From Microbotryomycetes sp. JL201 (Eukaryota > Basidiomycota > Microbotryomycetes): DNA of 64,000 bases. Location: the NCBI GenBank assembly GCA_033819885.1, contig JAQYUZ010000041.1:62001-126000 (forward strand). Reading direction: 5' to 3'. The translations under genes and the position numbers were made by a program. The notes below the pieces were generated by a model, which worked only from the letters and a program-made list of their open reading frames with translations, did no database searches and was not told where the DNA came from. The first letter of the stretch is position 1. Each line of letters begins with the position of its first letter. Shown one piece after another: positions 1-12,100 of the stretch.

Positions 1-1
1 A

Positions 2-2805
2 GACCAGATCGACCCGTCAAGCCTGCCTACGACGCCTATCAGATCGAGCGGGCTCTTCATGGCGAGCTTGGCCGTGCCAACAGCACACTTACAGTATCAT
101 CATGCTTTGACAAAGGCAAACCCTTCTTACCCTTCTGCCGTGCGTCTGTTGCAGTATTGGGCACAGAAGCGAGGTTTTGGCAGCAGTCTGGGAATCACTG
201 AAGATTGGTGGGCATGGTGTGTCGCATCTACTTTGACAAGTGGGTCTGCGACCGCCGAACCTGTGGCCGCGATCGTCGGCGGCGAAGCATGGGCTATTTG
301 GCGCAGGGCTGTTGAGGCGCTGGCTAATGCGAATTGGACGAGTGGAATTTTCCTCAATGTCCAAGATGACGACGCCATCTCGAGGGATGACTTCAAAAAG
401 GCGTTCGCCGGCCAGCCGATTTTTGTTGACCCGACCGGGAAGGTCAACCTGGCAGCGGGCATCCACATGTCCACATTAGACGTTCTCAAGCTGGATGCAA
501 AAGCAACCATCTCGCTCATGCTGAGCAGTCACATCGCCGACGATGTGAAGTTCATGCGAGCCATCACGCGCGATGTTGTGGAAGCCGAGAGGTTTGACAA
601 TTTTGCCAGGTCCGTCCCTCCCAATGACTTTCTCTGGAGCAATGATCACTCATTCTTTTCGATTTGTAGGGTCGTTGTGCCAGCTGCTGCAGTTGACGCC
701 ATTTCTCCTGACGAGAGCCTGGACTTTGCAAACAAGTTGGCGTACCTCCAGATGGCCATCTCTGACACCCTGCGGAGAGCTCTGAGTAATCGTGTCAAAG
801 CGTTCCAGTTGATGGCGGTACCCATCACAAGGGATGGTTCAGTGACGCTGAACCTTGGTCTTTTGCTGGACCAAGTTCAAAGCCTAAGAGCCGTCGATCA
901 AGGTCCTTCTGCAGAGGACACTGTGGCATGCGCCGATTGGTCGGCATTCTGGGGCCCAAAATCGGAGCTCAGGCGGTTCAAAGACGGATCGATTCTGGAG
1001 ACTGTTGTCTGGGACGAGCACGGACCCGATGGTCTCGGTCCTCAAAGACATACGGTCGTTGCTCGTATCGTCAAATACATTCTGCAGCACCGTCATGGCT
1101 TGGAAGACGTTTCCGTATTCTCGGGCGCACTTGATTCTTTCATGGTTGAATCGGCCGAGGTCCGAAAGCGCATCTACCAGGACGATCCTGTAGCAACTGG
1201 GAAAGGTTTCAGCATGGTCATGACTGCCTTTGACGAATTGGCGAAGCAGATCAAGGACGCCGACGATCTGCCCTTGGGCATTTCCGCAATCACGCCCGTC
1301 TCCCCGAGCTTGCGTTACTCCAGCATTTTCACGCCTGCGCCTCGGAAGCTGAAGAGCCTGGACAAGCAACCCTTCTCGACGCGCTTCATTGAAGCACACG
1401 AGTTCGATATTGCCTTTGAGTCGTCTGGCCGATGGCCTGAAGACCTTGAAGCCGTGCAGAAAATCAAAGCAGCTTTCCTGACAAAGATTGCCGAAAGCCT
1501 CGAAGGTTCGCGGACGGTCGTCAGCGCCCAAGTCGCTTTCGATCTCGAAGCACGGCCCATCGACGACAATGTCAAAATCGAAATTCTGACTCGCTCTGGA
1601 TTCGCCTTCACTGGAAGAGTTGCCTACGAGAGGTCCATGCTGCTGCACCAAGAACGCGTCGCGCAGCTAGGCGACGCCGCACAAGCACCCTTCGAGATGT
1701 TCAAGAAGCGATTTGTCCACCTGCCGAAGCACCACGGAGCGATCGCTCAAGTTCAACAAACTTTTACATCGTACTCGCACACGGTCAGGCTAGTCAAACG
1801 CTGGTTTAGCAGTCACATGCTTTCGCATCATTTTGACGAAGAGCAAATAGAGTTGTTGTGCGCGAATGCTTTCATCGATGGAGCCTCGCCTTTTGATCCG
1901 CCTCAGTCTGGCGCAACGGGATTCGCCCGGGTCATGGCTCAACTCTCCGAATGGAATTTCAAGGACGAGCCGCTCTTTGTACCGTTGTACACTTTCAGTA
2001 CGGCCATAGCTTCAGGTCGACGAGCTGCTTTTGCGCCGGCAAAACGAGACAAAGGTGTCAAAGCTTTCCAACTGAGGAGGTTGGCCGATAAGAACGTTCA
2101 CCACAACGCCTGGTTCATCGCGACAGAAGAAGATACCAAGAGCAATGTGTGGGGAGCAAAGACGAGCGCGATCGCTGCGGGCCGTGCACGGGCCTTGGCT
2201 GCTGCCACTTTGACGACGCTCAACCGTGGCGTTCTCGATGGACGTCTTGTACCAGAGGTAGGTCGCGCTGTCATTCGTCAGCTCGTGTACCTCGCTGATA
2301 TGCCTGTACGCAGACCTTGTTCAAGTCGCCCTTGTCGGATTACGCCTTTTTGATCCACCTCGATCCGGCTGCAAACCCTCGGCATTACCAAGCACTCGAA
2401 ACTGATCGAAAAGCTCTACAGCAAGGTGCTCCTCATTTTTCAGTGCTTGCAGGAACATTGGCAGGAGAAACGATGGAGGCTCCTGTCGATGACGTTCGAA
2501 TCAGCTGGGACCCCGTTACCGACTTTGTCAAAGACTTGGAGACCCTGTTCCCTTCAACTTTCGTTCTGTTCCATGCCAAAGAAGGTGGATGTGTAATTGG
2601 CGGCATTTGGGAACCCTCAGTTGAAGGAGCACCGCGGTCGTTCCAGATCGGTCTTGGATTTCCTTTCAAACCTGATCTCAAGTCGGGTCACTCAAAGACA
2701 GAAGAAAAGCAGACAAACAAAGTCGTCATTGACAAAGAAGCAGTCTTGGCTCAGATTAAGCGGATTGGTCAAGGTCTTGTCATCAAGACTGAATTGCTCA
2801 GATAG
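2..2805 (+). CDS. UTP22: UTP22/NRAP-like U3 snoRNP protein, C-terminal part (5' end outside window)
   Basis: Two exons, 2-2257 and 2314-2805, joined by a phase-0 GTAGGT...CAG intron. The frame is open from the window edge, so the start lies upstream and about 915 residues are seen; the family is usually 1100-1240 residues. The protein matches the NRAP/Utp22 family: a nucleotidyltransferase-like fold with the segment LLQYWAQKRGFG near residue 50 and a C-terminal end reading LFKSPLSDYAFLIHLD after the splice. In yeast this protein is part of the UTP-C/CURI complexes in the nucleolar SSU processome, acting in 18S rRNA maturation. The family nucleotidyltransferase domains are thought to be catalytically inactive. 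Only 39 bp separate its stop from the stop of the convergent neighbour. The identification rests on family pattern, not on a search. Confidence 0.8.
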
Positions 2806-2844
2806 ATGACGTTGTTTTGCAATGCAATACCACATCGCAAGAAA

Positions 2845-4058
2845 CTATTGTCGCTTCTGGGACTCTTTCAAAGCCCTGTACTGTGCAATGACTCGTTCGC
2901 GCTCTTTCTCCATCTGCTCTTTGAGGGCACCGCTAATGGGTAGTCGACTGTGCCCGACAGGAGCCTCTGCACTAGCGATCGGAATGAGACCCTTTGACTT
3001 CCTGCTAGGGCGATGCAGAGCCATTGGGGGCGCCTCGACAATGTCCCGTATGTTCCTTCTGAGTGACGCCTCCTCGAACTCTGTCGCTCGAGCTGTACCG
3101 TCCCGTCTTGGAGGGGGAACATAGAGCTTTGAGTGCTTTCCAACTGTATCACTGTCTTTCGCTGTCGATTTTCGTGCATGAGGATCGACAGAGTCTTCTG
3201 GCGTTGGTCTCGCTTTAACTTTGCCCCTCTTCGTTGTCGTTTCTGCAAACTCTTCCTCCTTTCGATCCTCTGCATCTTCGCCGTCACCATCGTTTGCATC
3301 GCTCTTCTTTGCACGCTTGTTGCCCTTATTTTTTTGATGCTTTTGCGTCGAGTGGCGAATAGCGGAAGCGATTTCTGGTCGGAGTGTCTGCTCCACTCGG
3401 CGATTGAATGCACCAAGCGACTCGTACGGCAAGGGAACAAGCGACTGCGAGCGCCAAGTGTCAGTGATTGTGTCTGAGCAAGGTCGCAAACGAGACGACA
3501 ACGACCTTTGACGAGGATCCTTGTTTTGACTGGGCTTGTTCTAGCTTTTGTTTCTTTTTGGCCTGGTATTCTTCCCTAACATTTCCAGCGTTCAGAATTC
3601 TGCGCCGGCATCCGCGTCAACTTTTGTTTTGTTACAGGTGCAAACTCGGGTCGAGCCCCGCCAAGCGAGCCCACCTGTGCAGATTCTTGCTGACGCCGGC
3701 TTCGAGTCCGTCTTGCTTGTTGGCTTGCTTACTCTTGCGTCTCTTGTTGTTGCTCTTGATTGCTGTAGAGTCGCTATCGGCGATGGCGCTGCTCGGCCGT
3801 TTCTTCTTTTGCTGTCCGTCATCTCCTTGCACGTCTTTGCTTGTTGATGCAATTGGCAACAACGAATCCTTGGCCGTCGGCGGATTGTCGAATCCACTGC
3901 AAAAGAGCCGCACAGCGCACTGTCAGCTAAAAGCCTCTGTGCGAGCTTGTGTAGCTTGTTGCGCATAGGTGCCAGCGTGCTCTGCGCAGATGCACCAAGC
4001 CTTACAGTGCAGCAGAGGCAGCTTCTCGGTCCGAACGCTTTCTGCGCTTGTGCGGCAT
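2845..4058 (-). CDS. Basic, probably nucleolar protein (CCDC137-like)
   Basis: Four exons: 4006-4058, 3675-3896, 3506-3599, 2845-3444, giving 322 residues. The start ATG opens with MPHKRRKRSDRE, a strong basic nuclear-targeting segment. After an acidic/lysine linker comes a conserved-looking patch (VSKNLHRILNAGNVREEY) created by splicing at 3674/3600, then a helix rich in K/Q and the motif LPYESLGAFNRRVEQTL. These blocks resemble small basic fungal and animal proteins related to CCDC137; the biochemical role of the family is not settled and I do not assign one. The last intron has a weak donor (GTCGTT) but a good CTGAC branch point, and it keeps the frame. It lies 123 bp downstream of the pirin gene on the same strand. 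Confidence 0.6.
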
Positions 4059-4181
4059 TGTTGTGAGTGGGCAGGCGGAGGAGCAAGAGTGAGGCCCGAG
4101 CGCGGCGAGCCACACATAGAGAAGCCAAGGAAGTGGTAAAATACAACAACAGCCTAAAGCTACATCATACGTGAAGGCTCA

Positions 4182-5171
4182 TCATTCCTTGGCGAGATCA
4201 AACAACACAAACTCGGCGTTGCCATCGCCACTGGCCTCGAACGAAACTGTCTCGCCCTGAACATTGTCAAGGTACACGCCGTCTCCTTCCTCCAGCTTGA
4301 GAGGCTCTTGAGATCCAATAGTGACTGTGATTTGCGGACCTTTGCCGTCGAGCTCGGCGTATTGACTGCGGTACCCGGTTTGGCGCATGATCAAGTGAAG
4401 ATAACCCTTTGGCTGCTTGAATGTGTGCTGGACGGTGCTTCCAGGCTCTAAGATGGTCGAGTACATGGTCAAGTCTGCATGAATTGGTGTTGGACCGCTC
4501 GCCTCCCTTTTGTCAACAACGGAAGCGTCAGAGTCGATTGGCGCGACAACCTGCACGAGCTTGTTGGTCTTTTCCTCGTCGGAAAAATGACTGCAGAAAT
4601 ATCAATGAGCCAATGATAACAAAATCAGTCTTGAGCCGGACTAACCGAGTATAGTAAGCAGGCTTGAGTCCTCGGGTATGCGGCTTGGCCCAAATCTGCA
4701 AAAAGTGCAGATCCTCGCCCCGCTCGCCGCCATTGCCTTCGCCGTGAACGATCCCAGTACCGGCGGATGTCATTTGAATGTCTCCGCGCTTGAGCGTCTC
4801 GGTGTTGCGCATCGAGTCAGAGTGTCTGCAGAAATACAGTCAGTCCTCCTTCACTCGCTGCCGCCTATTCCCTTTACTTACTTGATTTTGCCGTCAACAA
4901 CATAGGAAAAGATTTCAAACTCGCGATGAGGATGAGGTGGAAAACCGTTGTAAGGAGTGACGCGGTCTTCATTGATGACGCGCAGTGGACCCCAGCTGTT
5001 TTCGCGAGGCTTTGGAGAGTACCAGGAGGCAAACGAAAAGGTCTGGAGCGCACCAGGGTTAGTTTGACGCGCGCCAGACAAGTCACATGGACTCACGTGA
5101 AAGGTCTTGAGCCAATCGTGGTCTGCGTGGCCGCGAGTCGAGGAAGGTCGGTGAATCAAAATGGGGCTCAT
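4182..5171 (-). CDS. Pirin family protein
   Basis: Four exons: 5097-5171, 4882-5042, 4646-4825, 4182-4590, giving 274 residues, usual for a pirin. It is a bicupin. The N-terminal cupin shows HADHDWLKTFHTFSFASW and the metal-binding stretch PHPHREFEIFSY, followed by HSDSMRNTETLKRGD and TSAGTGIVHGE; the C-terminal cupin begins near LVQVVAPIDSD. Pirins bind iron in the N-terminal cupin; some act as transcription cofactors and some as quercetin dioxygenases. Which applies here cannot be seen. The start MSPILIH is chosen because no in-frame ATG exists upstream. A GTGAGT...TTAG pair just upstream (about 5200-5256) suggests an intron in the 5' leader. Confidence 0.9.
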
Positions 5172-5900
5172 ATTGGCTTGAAAGACTAAGCAGAAACGAA
5201 TGAGCGACAACACTCTTGACACTGACGACATGAACCACTCACAAGGCACGTCTAGTCTTGTGCTGAATTTGGCCTTGGTGGCGAGTTGGTCTCGAGCAAG
5301 AAGAATGCGGGGAAGCTGCGGTACAGGAATGTTGTGGATGAAGCTAGCGGTAGACTTGGTAATGAGTGAGTCGATCTGAATGAAGAGAAGAGAGAGAGTG
5401 CGTTCGAGCCTGAGTTTGGGCTTTTAAGGTCTAGGCCATGTCAGCGGTCATGCCAAACTGGGCGTGACGCTAGTTCGGGCAGTCGTGACTCAGGAAAAGC
5501 AAAATTACCAGCCTAGTCAACACAGGCGAACATTCTCGTTCGTTCAAGAACCTGCCGGGCCCAAATGACGCACGATCGTGTTGCCAAACATTCGGACCAG
5601 GGCATGATGGCGCCCGACCCTACGACGAGACCGCGCACCTTTCGTTTCAAAATCATGGTCGCAACAATGACAAGATAGCGTACAGAGACATGCATGTCGA
5701 CGTTACTAAAGCTGGTGCGGGTCACCATCCAGAGTGCACGGTCACGTGATGCATCACCAGATACAGTCATGCCCAGAGCGCACCGGTCTGAGAACATACA
5801 GTCAAATGGCATTAGTGCTTACCGTTGTATCCGAAACTTGTTCACGAGAATCAGCAGCGCACAGAGCCTGTACAGCTCTTCCGCACCCAATGACGGCGCG
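5172..5900. promoter_or_regulatory. Divergent intergenic region between pirin and NTA1-like gene
   Basis: About 730 bp between two divergent start codons. The part nearest the pirin start probably holds its 5' leader with one intron. No clear protein-coding exon, RNA gene or repeat was seen in the rest; it should contain both promoters. Confidence 0.5.
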
Positions 5901-7105
5901 ATGACACCGCGCCAAGTCCAAGTCGCTTGTCTGCAGCTGTCACCAGTGTTCAAAGATGTCAGAGCATCTCAGCGTCGTGCTGACGCCTACGTTGACCAGT
6001 AAGTCCGACAGTTCGAGCTCGCCATGCGGTTACGGACAGGCAAGAAGCCGGAGCATCCTTCACAAGCCTGATCTGACAGTTTCGGCAAGTCTGGCATGCT
6101 GTATGCTAACGGCTTCACAGGCTCAGAGCAGGATCACTCGACATGCTCGTCTTGCCAGAATTGGCGTTCACTGGTGAGCCTAGACGCATACGAGAATAAA
6201 CTCGATCCTGACAAAGATTATTGAGGGTATTGTTTCGATTCGAGGCAAGAAATTGAGCCTTGGCTAGAGGACCCTGATAGTGGCGAGACTTTTAAATGGG
6301 CGAGCAAGACAGGTGCGCAAGGAATACAAGTGCTGGCTTATCGCTGACTCGTGATCGCTGTGCAGCAATGCGACTGTTGTGCTACGTCTTCGTCGGTTTT
6401 CCGGAGCGTGCTCGAAACGGCAAGGCTTTCAATTCAATGCTGATCGTTGGCCCGGACGGACAGCTGGTTTCGGTCTACCGCAAGCATTTCCTGTATACGA
6501 CGGACGAAAGTTGGGCTGAAGAAGGACCTGGATTCGCCACTGTCGAGTTGAATCTGCCGGCCCGCCCTCAGGCCACATCAAGACAGGTCAAAGTGTGCCC
6601 TGCCATTTGTATGGACCTCAACCCTCATCAGTTTACCGCACCGTTCTGCGCTTTTGAGCTGGCACGACATGCAGTCGAGCAGCAGGTTGATCTGATAGTG
6701 TGCTCCATGGCTTGGCTTGCATCGAGTTCAAATCCAGATGACAGTCCAGATGACGAGGGCTGCAGCATGTCGGCAGTGCACCAATCAATGCGCTATTGGC
6801 TCATCCGTTGCGCGCCTCTCGTTGTCGCAGAACGCGTGATTGCTTTTGTGGCGTGCAATCGCGTTGGCCGCGAAGGCGGTGAGTCCACTCACCTGTGAAC
6901 TTCATCTACTACTGACTCGGTGAAAACATTGGTTGCAGATGTCCGCTTTGGTGGCTCGAGCTGCTTGATATATCCTAAGCACTTTGAGAAATCCTTCTTC
7001 GAAGCGGAAAATGGCGCGAGCTCAGAGATACAATTTTCGACTCAGAACCATGCAAGCAGTACAGAGGAGACACTTTTATCATTCAATGTAATGCTACCGG
7101 ACTGA
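5901..7105 (+). CDS. NTA1: Protein N-terminal asparagine/glutamine amidohydrolase, NTA1-like
   Basis: Five exons: 5901-5998, 6121-6173, 6226-6312, 6366-6878, 6939-7105, giving 305 residues. It is a carbon-nitrogen hydrolase (nitrilase superfamily). The catalytic triad is visible: Glu in VLPELAFTGYCFDS, Lys in VYRKHFLYTTDE, Cys in CPAICMDLNP. The long insert after the cysteine and the MRYWLIRCAPL segment are typical of yeast Nta1, which deamidates N-terminal Asn and Gln so that the protein enters the Arg/N-degron pathway. The length is shorter than yeast Nta1 (about 457). All introns are GT-AG. It converges on the oxidoreductase, with 67 bp between the stops. Confidence 0.8.
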
Positions 7106-7172
7106 TATCGCGCTATGCAATTGGGTCAAAAAACGCGCGCGCGAGCCCCGTGGCCGAGTCGCGCTTGATGCT

Positions 7173-8392
7173 TTACTTGATCTCGACGACGATCTTTCCA
7201 ATATTTTGCGCGGATTCCATCTCCTCGTGCGCTTCGGCGATGTCATTCCAGTTGTAGACCTTGTGAATGACGAGATCGAGACCTTCGCCGGTGCCATTGG
7301 CGCATTTGTGAAATAATTTGTCGAGCGCCTTTTCAGAAAATTGTTGCAGTAGATTGGATTGATACTCGAGTGACCTAGACCTCAGCGTAGTTCCTGAGGC
7401 GCAAATGCATCAGCCCAAAGCTGTATCTGACGCATACGAGCAAAATCTCGGCCTGACCTTCGATGCGCAAGCGTTTGAACAGGATGGGAGAGATGTCTGT
7501 GGGCCCCTTCGTCTTGCCTCCAGACAATGTGCCCAACATGACCATGCGACCGTCCCGCGCCAGGACTTTGAGATTCTTGTCCCAATAGTTCTGTCCGACA
7601 AAGTCGACAATGACACTCACGCCAGCATTGTCCGTGTCTTTCAAGATTTCGCTCGCAAAGTCCTCCACCTCTTTGTAATTGATACAGCGCGTGGCGCCGT
7701 GCTGTTCGACAAACTTGCATTTGTCCGCGGTGCCGGCCGTGGCGAAAATCTTGCCCGCCCCAAAAGTCTTTGCGAGTTGTATAGCCGCAAGTCCCACACC
7801 GCTTGCGCCGGCATGGATCAAGATACTGGCACCTGGTTGCGTGTCGGCGATAAGGTATAGGGCTTGGTATGCGGTGAGCCAGTTCTCTGGGATGGACGCC
7901 GCCTGCGTCCACGACACATCCGCTGGCTTCTTGGTGACCATACCTTCGGCGACGGCAATGTATTCTGCGTACGCGCCGCCATACGCCAGGCCAAACACTT
8001 CGTCTCCTTTTTTAAACTTTGAGCCTTTGCTCTCCACGACAATTCCAGAGAATTCGACGCCGAGGATCTTTGTCACGCCAGGCGGAAGTGGATACAAACC
8101 CTGCCTTTGGAGGATGTCCATTCTGTTGAGACCGAATGCCTTGACCTGCACGAGCACTTCGTCGTTTTTGAGCTCGGGCCTGTCTGTCTCGCCGATGTAC
8201 AAGTCCCGAGCCGAGTCACTCTTGCCATTCTTGACGAGAACAGCACGCCTGATTGGATGATATGGACGTGGTTAGCGTGAGTCCGGCAGCGGATGAGGCG
8301 GAGACCCGGTTATGTCAGCCCAGCAGTGTCGAACGGCCAGCGCACATGGGTGACACGATAGTCTGGAGCACGAACGCTCACATCTGAGTCAT
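7173..8392 (-). CDS. NAD(P)H:quinone oxidoreductase, zinc-independent MDR family
   Basis: Three exons: 8382-8392 (11 nt), 7458-8248, 7173-7393, giving 340 residues. The tiny first exon is needed to produce MTQMRAVLVKNG, the normal start of this family. The protein has the GroES-like half (NRMDILQRQGLYPLPPG), the Rossmann nucleotide-binding motif HAGASGVGLAAIQLAK and a C-terminal HKVYNWNDIAEAHE region. It is closest in pattern to the TP53I3/PIG3-type quinone reductases, which transfer electrons from NADPH to quinones. No structural zinc cysteines are present. The second intron starts GTCAGG and restores the conserved IEGTTLRSRSLEYQ segment. Confidence 0.85.
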
Positions 8393-9131
8393 TCTGCCGA
8401 GACCGCTGGTGCAAAGGCTTGAGAAGAGAGCGACCGGCCCGTCCATGCGGTCATCGATACTCGACACCGAACGAATTCTTTTTCTGAGCGTTTCGGCGAG
8501 CTTGCGAAAACTTTCTTGATATGCTTGTGATTGCTTGATATCAGAACCCATGCGATATTGCACCTTTAAAATCGACAGAACAAGTCTTTGGCTTCCGCTT
8601 CGATCGCCCAGCCGCCAAACCCGCCACCTTGCTACCTGAGTCCAACGGCCTCCACAACGCTCACCGGCTGGCAGGCGCCTGCTGTAGGCTGTCGGCTCTT
8701 GGCTGGGCTGGCAAGCTCAAGTGACTCGCGTTCGGTACGCCCACTTGAGCAGCGACACAGGCTCGCACCGCCCGACTGCTGGACCTTCTGCAGTGAGGGT
8801 GAGTTTTTAAGCCTTCTCGATGTCCTGGATGGGCGTAGCTCGCCTTTCATGGTCTGTGGCGCGCTGTGCCAAGAGCTTGCGCACGGGCCGCGCCACACTC
8901 AAAATGGCCAACTGGGGGCCTTACAGCGCGACAAGGTCGACAAGGCACCCTGCTCGCATTCGTTATACATAGAGACTTGTTGCGCCGGTCATTGGTCGTT
9001 CCGACAGATCGCTGTCGAGGTCACGTGAAACCGCCGAGTGGGACGCCACATGCAGATCAGGCTGCGCAGGCAGGTATAGAGGACTGACACTTCAAATTCG
9101 TTGTGTACGTGAACAGGACGGGCACAAGCTC
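8393..9131. promoter_or_regulatory. Divergent intergenic region, no gene seen
   Basis: About 740 bp between the quinone oxidoreductase start and the start of the large unknown gene. Several open frames are present on both strands, but none has family-like composition or splice support. It presumably holds two promoters. Confidence 0.4.
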
Positions 9132-12100
9132 ATGCTGTTGACGCTCGTCCCGCCATCGTCTGATCCGATCCCAGAAACGCTGCAGACCCATCTCGTCTCG
9201 GTACCGTCATGGCCTGCGGGCGCCCGTGTGTCTGCTGCATGGAACCGAGCAGCCAGCTCGCTCCAGACCGTTGGTATCTCAGTTCCGTCCGTCATGTGCG
9301 TTGACCTTACATCGTGGTGCGCGTTCGCCGTTCAAGAAGTTGTGTGGGATCTCGACAGCGACTTTGTCAGCGTGCAGCTCGTCGATGGCACCGAAGAGCG
9401 GTTCACCCTCGAATGCAGCGACGTTGGCGACCACGCTATCAAGTCGGACGAGATGGTGACGACGAGTGACGACGACTCGATGCAAAGTCGAGCTTCTACC
9501 CCGCTGCACCGATCAGACTGGATGCACAGCACGAGCTCTCCTCAAAGATCGCATTTCGAGTCAATGGCAGACCCTTTTGCCACCATACGCCCGCGTCATA
9601 GCCGAATGCAGGATCGAAAGCACCCAGTGCGAGCACGGCTTCTCGAGATCAGTAGGCAGATCCGCGAAGCTTTCGAAGACAATACACTCGGGCCGCTGTC
9701 TATAGACTGTGAATCCGATCACAATCAGCTGTTGAGGATGGCCGCGGACGCTACACTCAAAATCCCGCCGAGTTGGGATGGCGATGCACAGAGCTTGTTC
9801 GAGTTCCACATGACCGGTAGTAGCGACGGCTCTGACAGAGAGGAAGAGGACGAGACATCTTCTGAGAACGAGAACGCCGAGAGTCGGTCTTTGCGTCAAG
9901 CATCTGTTGAGGAGGCGCAACGTAGACGTCGAGAAGTTACGCCAGGCACGCCATTCGATCTCGCGTCACCCAAAAAGCTCCTATGCATGCTCAGCGGTCA
10001 ACTCGAGAGCAGGAGACGGCCACGGAGCTTAGCCGAAATCGTCGGCACACAAGGGCCCCCGCCGCATGACTATCTGTCTTTCGTCGAAGTACTTGCGAAG
10101 GCGCGCAATACGATGCTGGACATTTTTGCTCTCAAGGTCTGCCCAGCTCTGAAGGCGCGTCTAAAAGCTTCTACCTACTGCGAGTGGGCGGCCAAGAGTG
10201 CGGCTGATTGGTGCCGGATGCGTGCGCATAAGCTCAGCGGAACTCTGGCGAACCGCGTGTCTGCGCTGCTAGAGCAAGAAGAAAGTTCGGAGGGCGAAAG
10301 CAATCTAGTTGACGAGCTGTTCACAAGCAGTGATGAGTGTTCGAAATTGCGCAGCTATCAACCTTTGAGGTCGATTTCGTTTGGAACTCACAATGCTACG
10401 CCGTTACGCAATCCACTACAAGACATGAAAGACGACTACCAACTGCGGCTGTGGTGCGAGCAAGCTCTTCAGCGCTCTGACACCTGCGAGGTTCCGCCTC
10501 GGTGGGGACAACAGGCAGCCGTGCCGGGTTTCACTTTTGGCGCGCCCAAGTTTTCAAGGGCTCCGACGCCTTGGGAGGTCACAACAACTTTGCCGGCCGG
10601 CTTAGGAAAAGCAAGCGGTCTCAGAGCAAAGCTTCAGCAGCGCCTTTCCGCCAAACTGTCGAGACACGTAGGTCCGACAAGCTCGTCGCCCCTTCGAACC
10701 GCGAGCTGCCTTGGTCGACGACAAGGGCGACGCACTGCTCCCAAATCAGTCTACCCGGAATCCTCAGATACCGAGAGCGAAATCGAGGACGTTTTGCTCC
10801 CTCTGGGTCCAGCAGCGCAGTCTCCAAAATTCTTCTATCCTGAAGATTGGCTCGGCGACGCGCTCTTGCCATCAAAATTGCCAAAGGTACTTGTCGACAG
10901 CGACATTCAACCCCCTTTGAGCAAGGACATTGAGCGCTCGCGCAAAACGATCCACATGCTGCTGAACGAGATTGCTGGCGTGAGCAGATCAAGACTTCTG
11001 CGGAATAGCATCAACATTGACACCTGCGGCAATTTCGCAGCTACAGAAGCGAATCGTCGAGCTTATGGACTACATCGTCGACAGAAAGCATGCGAGGGAG
11101 AACGCTTGGCAGGCAGTGCAGCCAGGTCAGTCAGACCAATGTCCGCCTGGAACGGGGACACTCACTGTACAATGCACACAGAAGCAAACAAGGGTAGAAT
11201 ACACAGGTCATCTGGGCTGCGCAACCCAGTGACAGAATCGACGCAGGAGTTGAAAACTCGATACTCCCCGCCAGCGTCAATGCCTCTCCGCATGCAGCCA
11301 TTGCGACTGCGCACTGGTGACAAGGCTGTATCTGCAGCGATCGCGGGAGCGTCCAAAGATCGAGCAAAACAATTGCTATACACCACGCGAAACAATTTCG
11401 TTTCTGCCAAAGCCAGATCAAGGAGCCCGCCGAGCCCGCGAAAGCGCGCACGAGACAATTTGTCAGCCATCAAGTCTGTGCTATCTGCATCTCAGACTCG
11501 TCCGCGCAAACGAAAGGCAAAGGACAGGACGCAGACGGTCGCGCCAAAGCGTCGGCGCAAAGAGCAGGGGTCCACGCACAACGTGTACGTTCGTGAGGAT
11601 GAGGACGACGGCGAGCGGGAGCACGAGCTCGAAACGGAAGCCGACGATGAATCACTGCATTCAAGTCATGAGGATTTCGTCACCTTTCGTTGTGCCGCTC
11701 CGTCAGCGCCATCAGGCACGCCAAGAGCCTCTCGCCTCTCTTTGAGCGAGCTTGGAACTGCTCGAAAAGCCTATCCGTTGACTGTCGAAGCTTGCAAGGT
11801 CGTCAAAGATGGGCAATACTTGTCACATTACCGACAAGACGACACGAACTATTTCATCGACGACGACGATGCTCAAGGTGAAGCGACAGAGGATGAAGAG
11901 GAAGACGAGAATGTGAACACGCGCATGCCGCGTAACGACGCGGAAGAAGAGGAATCCGACACCGACTTGAATGGAGACGGGTGGGGGCAGCCTCTCTCGC
12001 GGCAAGGGAAGGAGGCAGATATCATGGTGCAAGACTTGGAAGAGGAATCGCGAGAGCACGAGATGCCGCTGGCTTTGCCAAACCACGTTATCTACGACCT

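Noticed and set aside
884-1651. 255-codon minus-strand frame inside UTP22
   Set aside because: It is the antisense shadow of a strongly supported coding region; it has no family resemblance or splice signals.
7405-8260. Long plus-strand frames opposite the quinone oxidoreductase
   Set aside because: Antisense shadows of a clear enzyme gene; composition is not protein-like.
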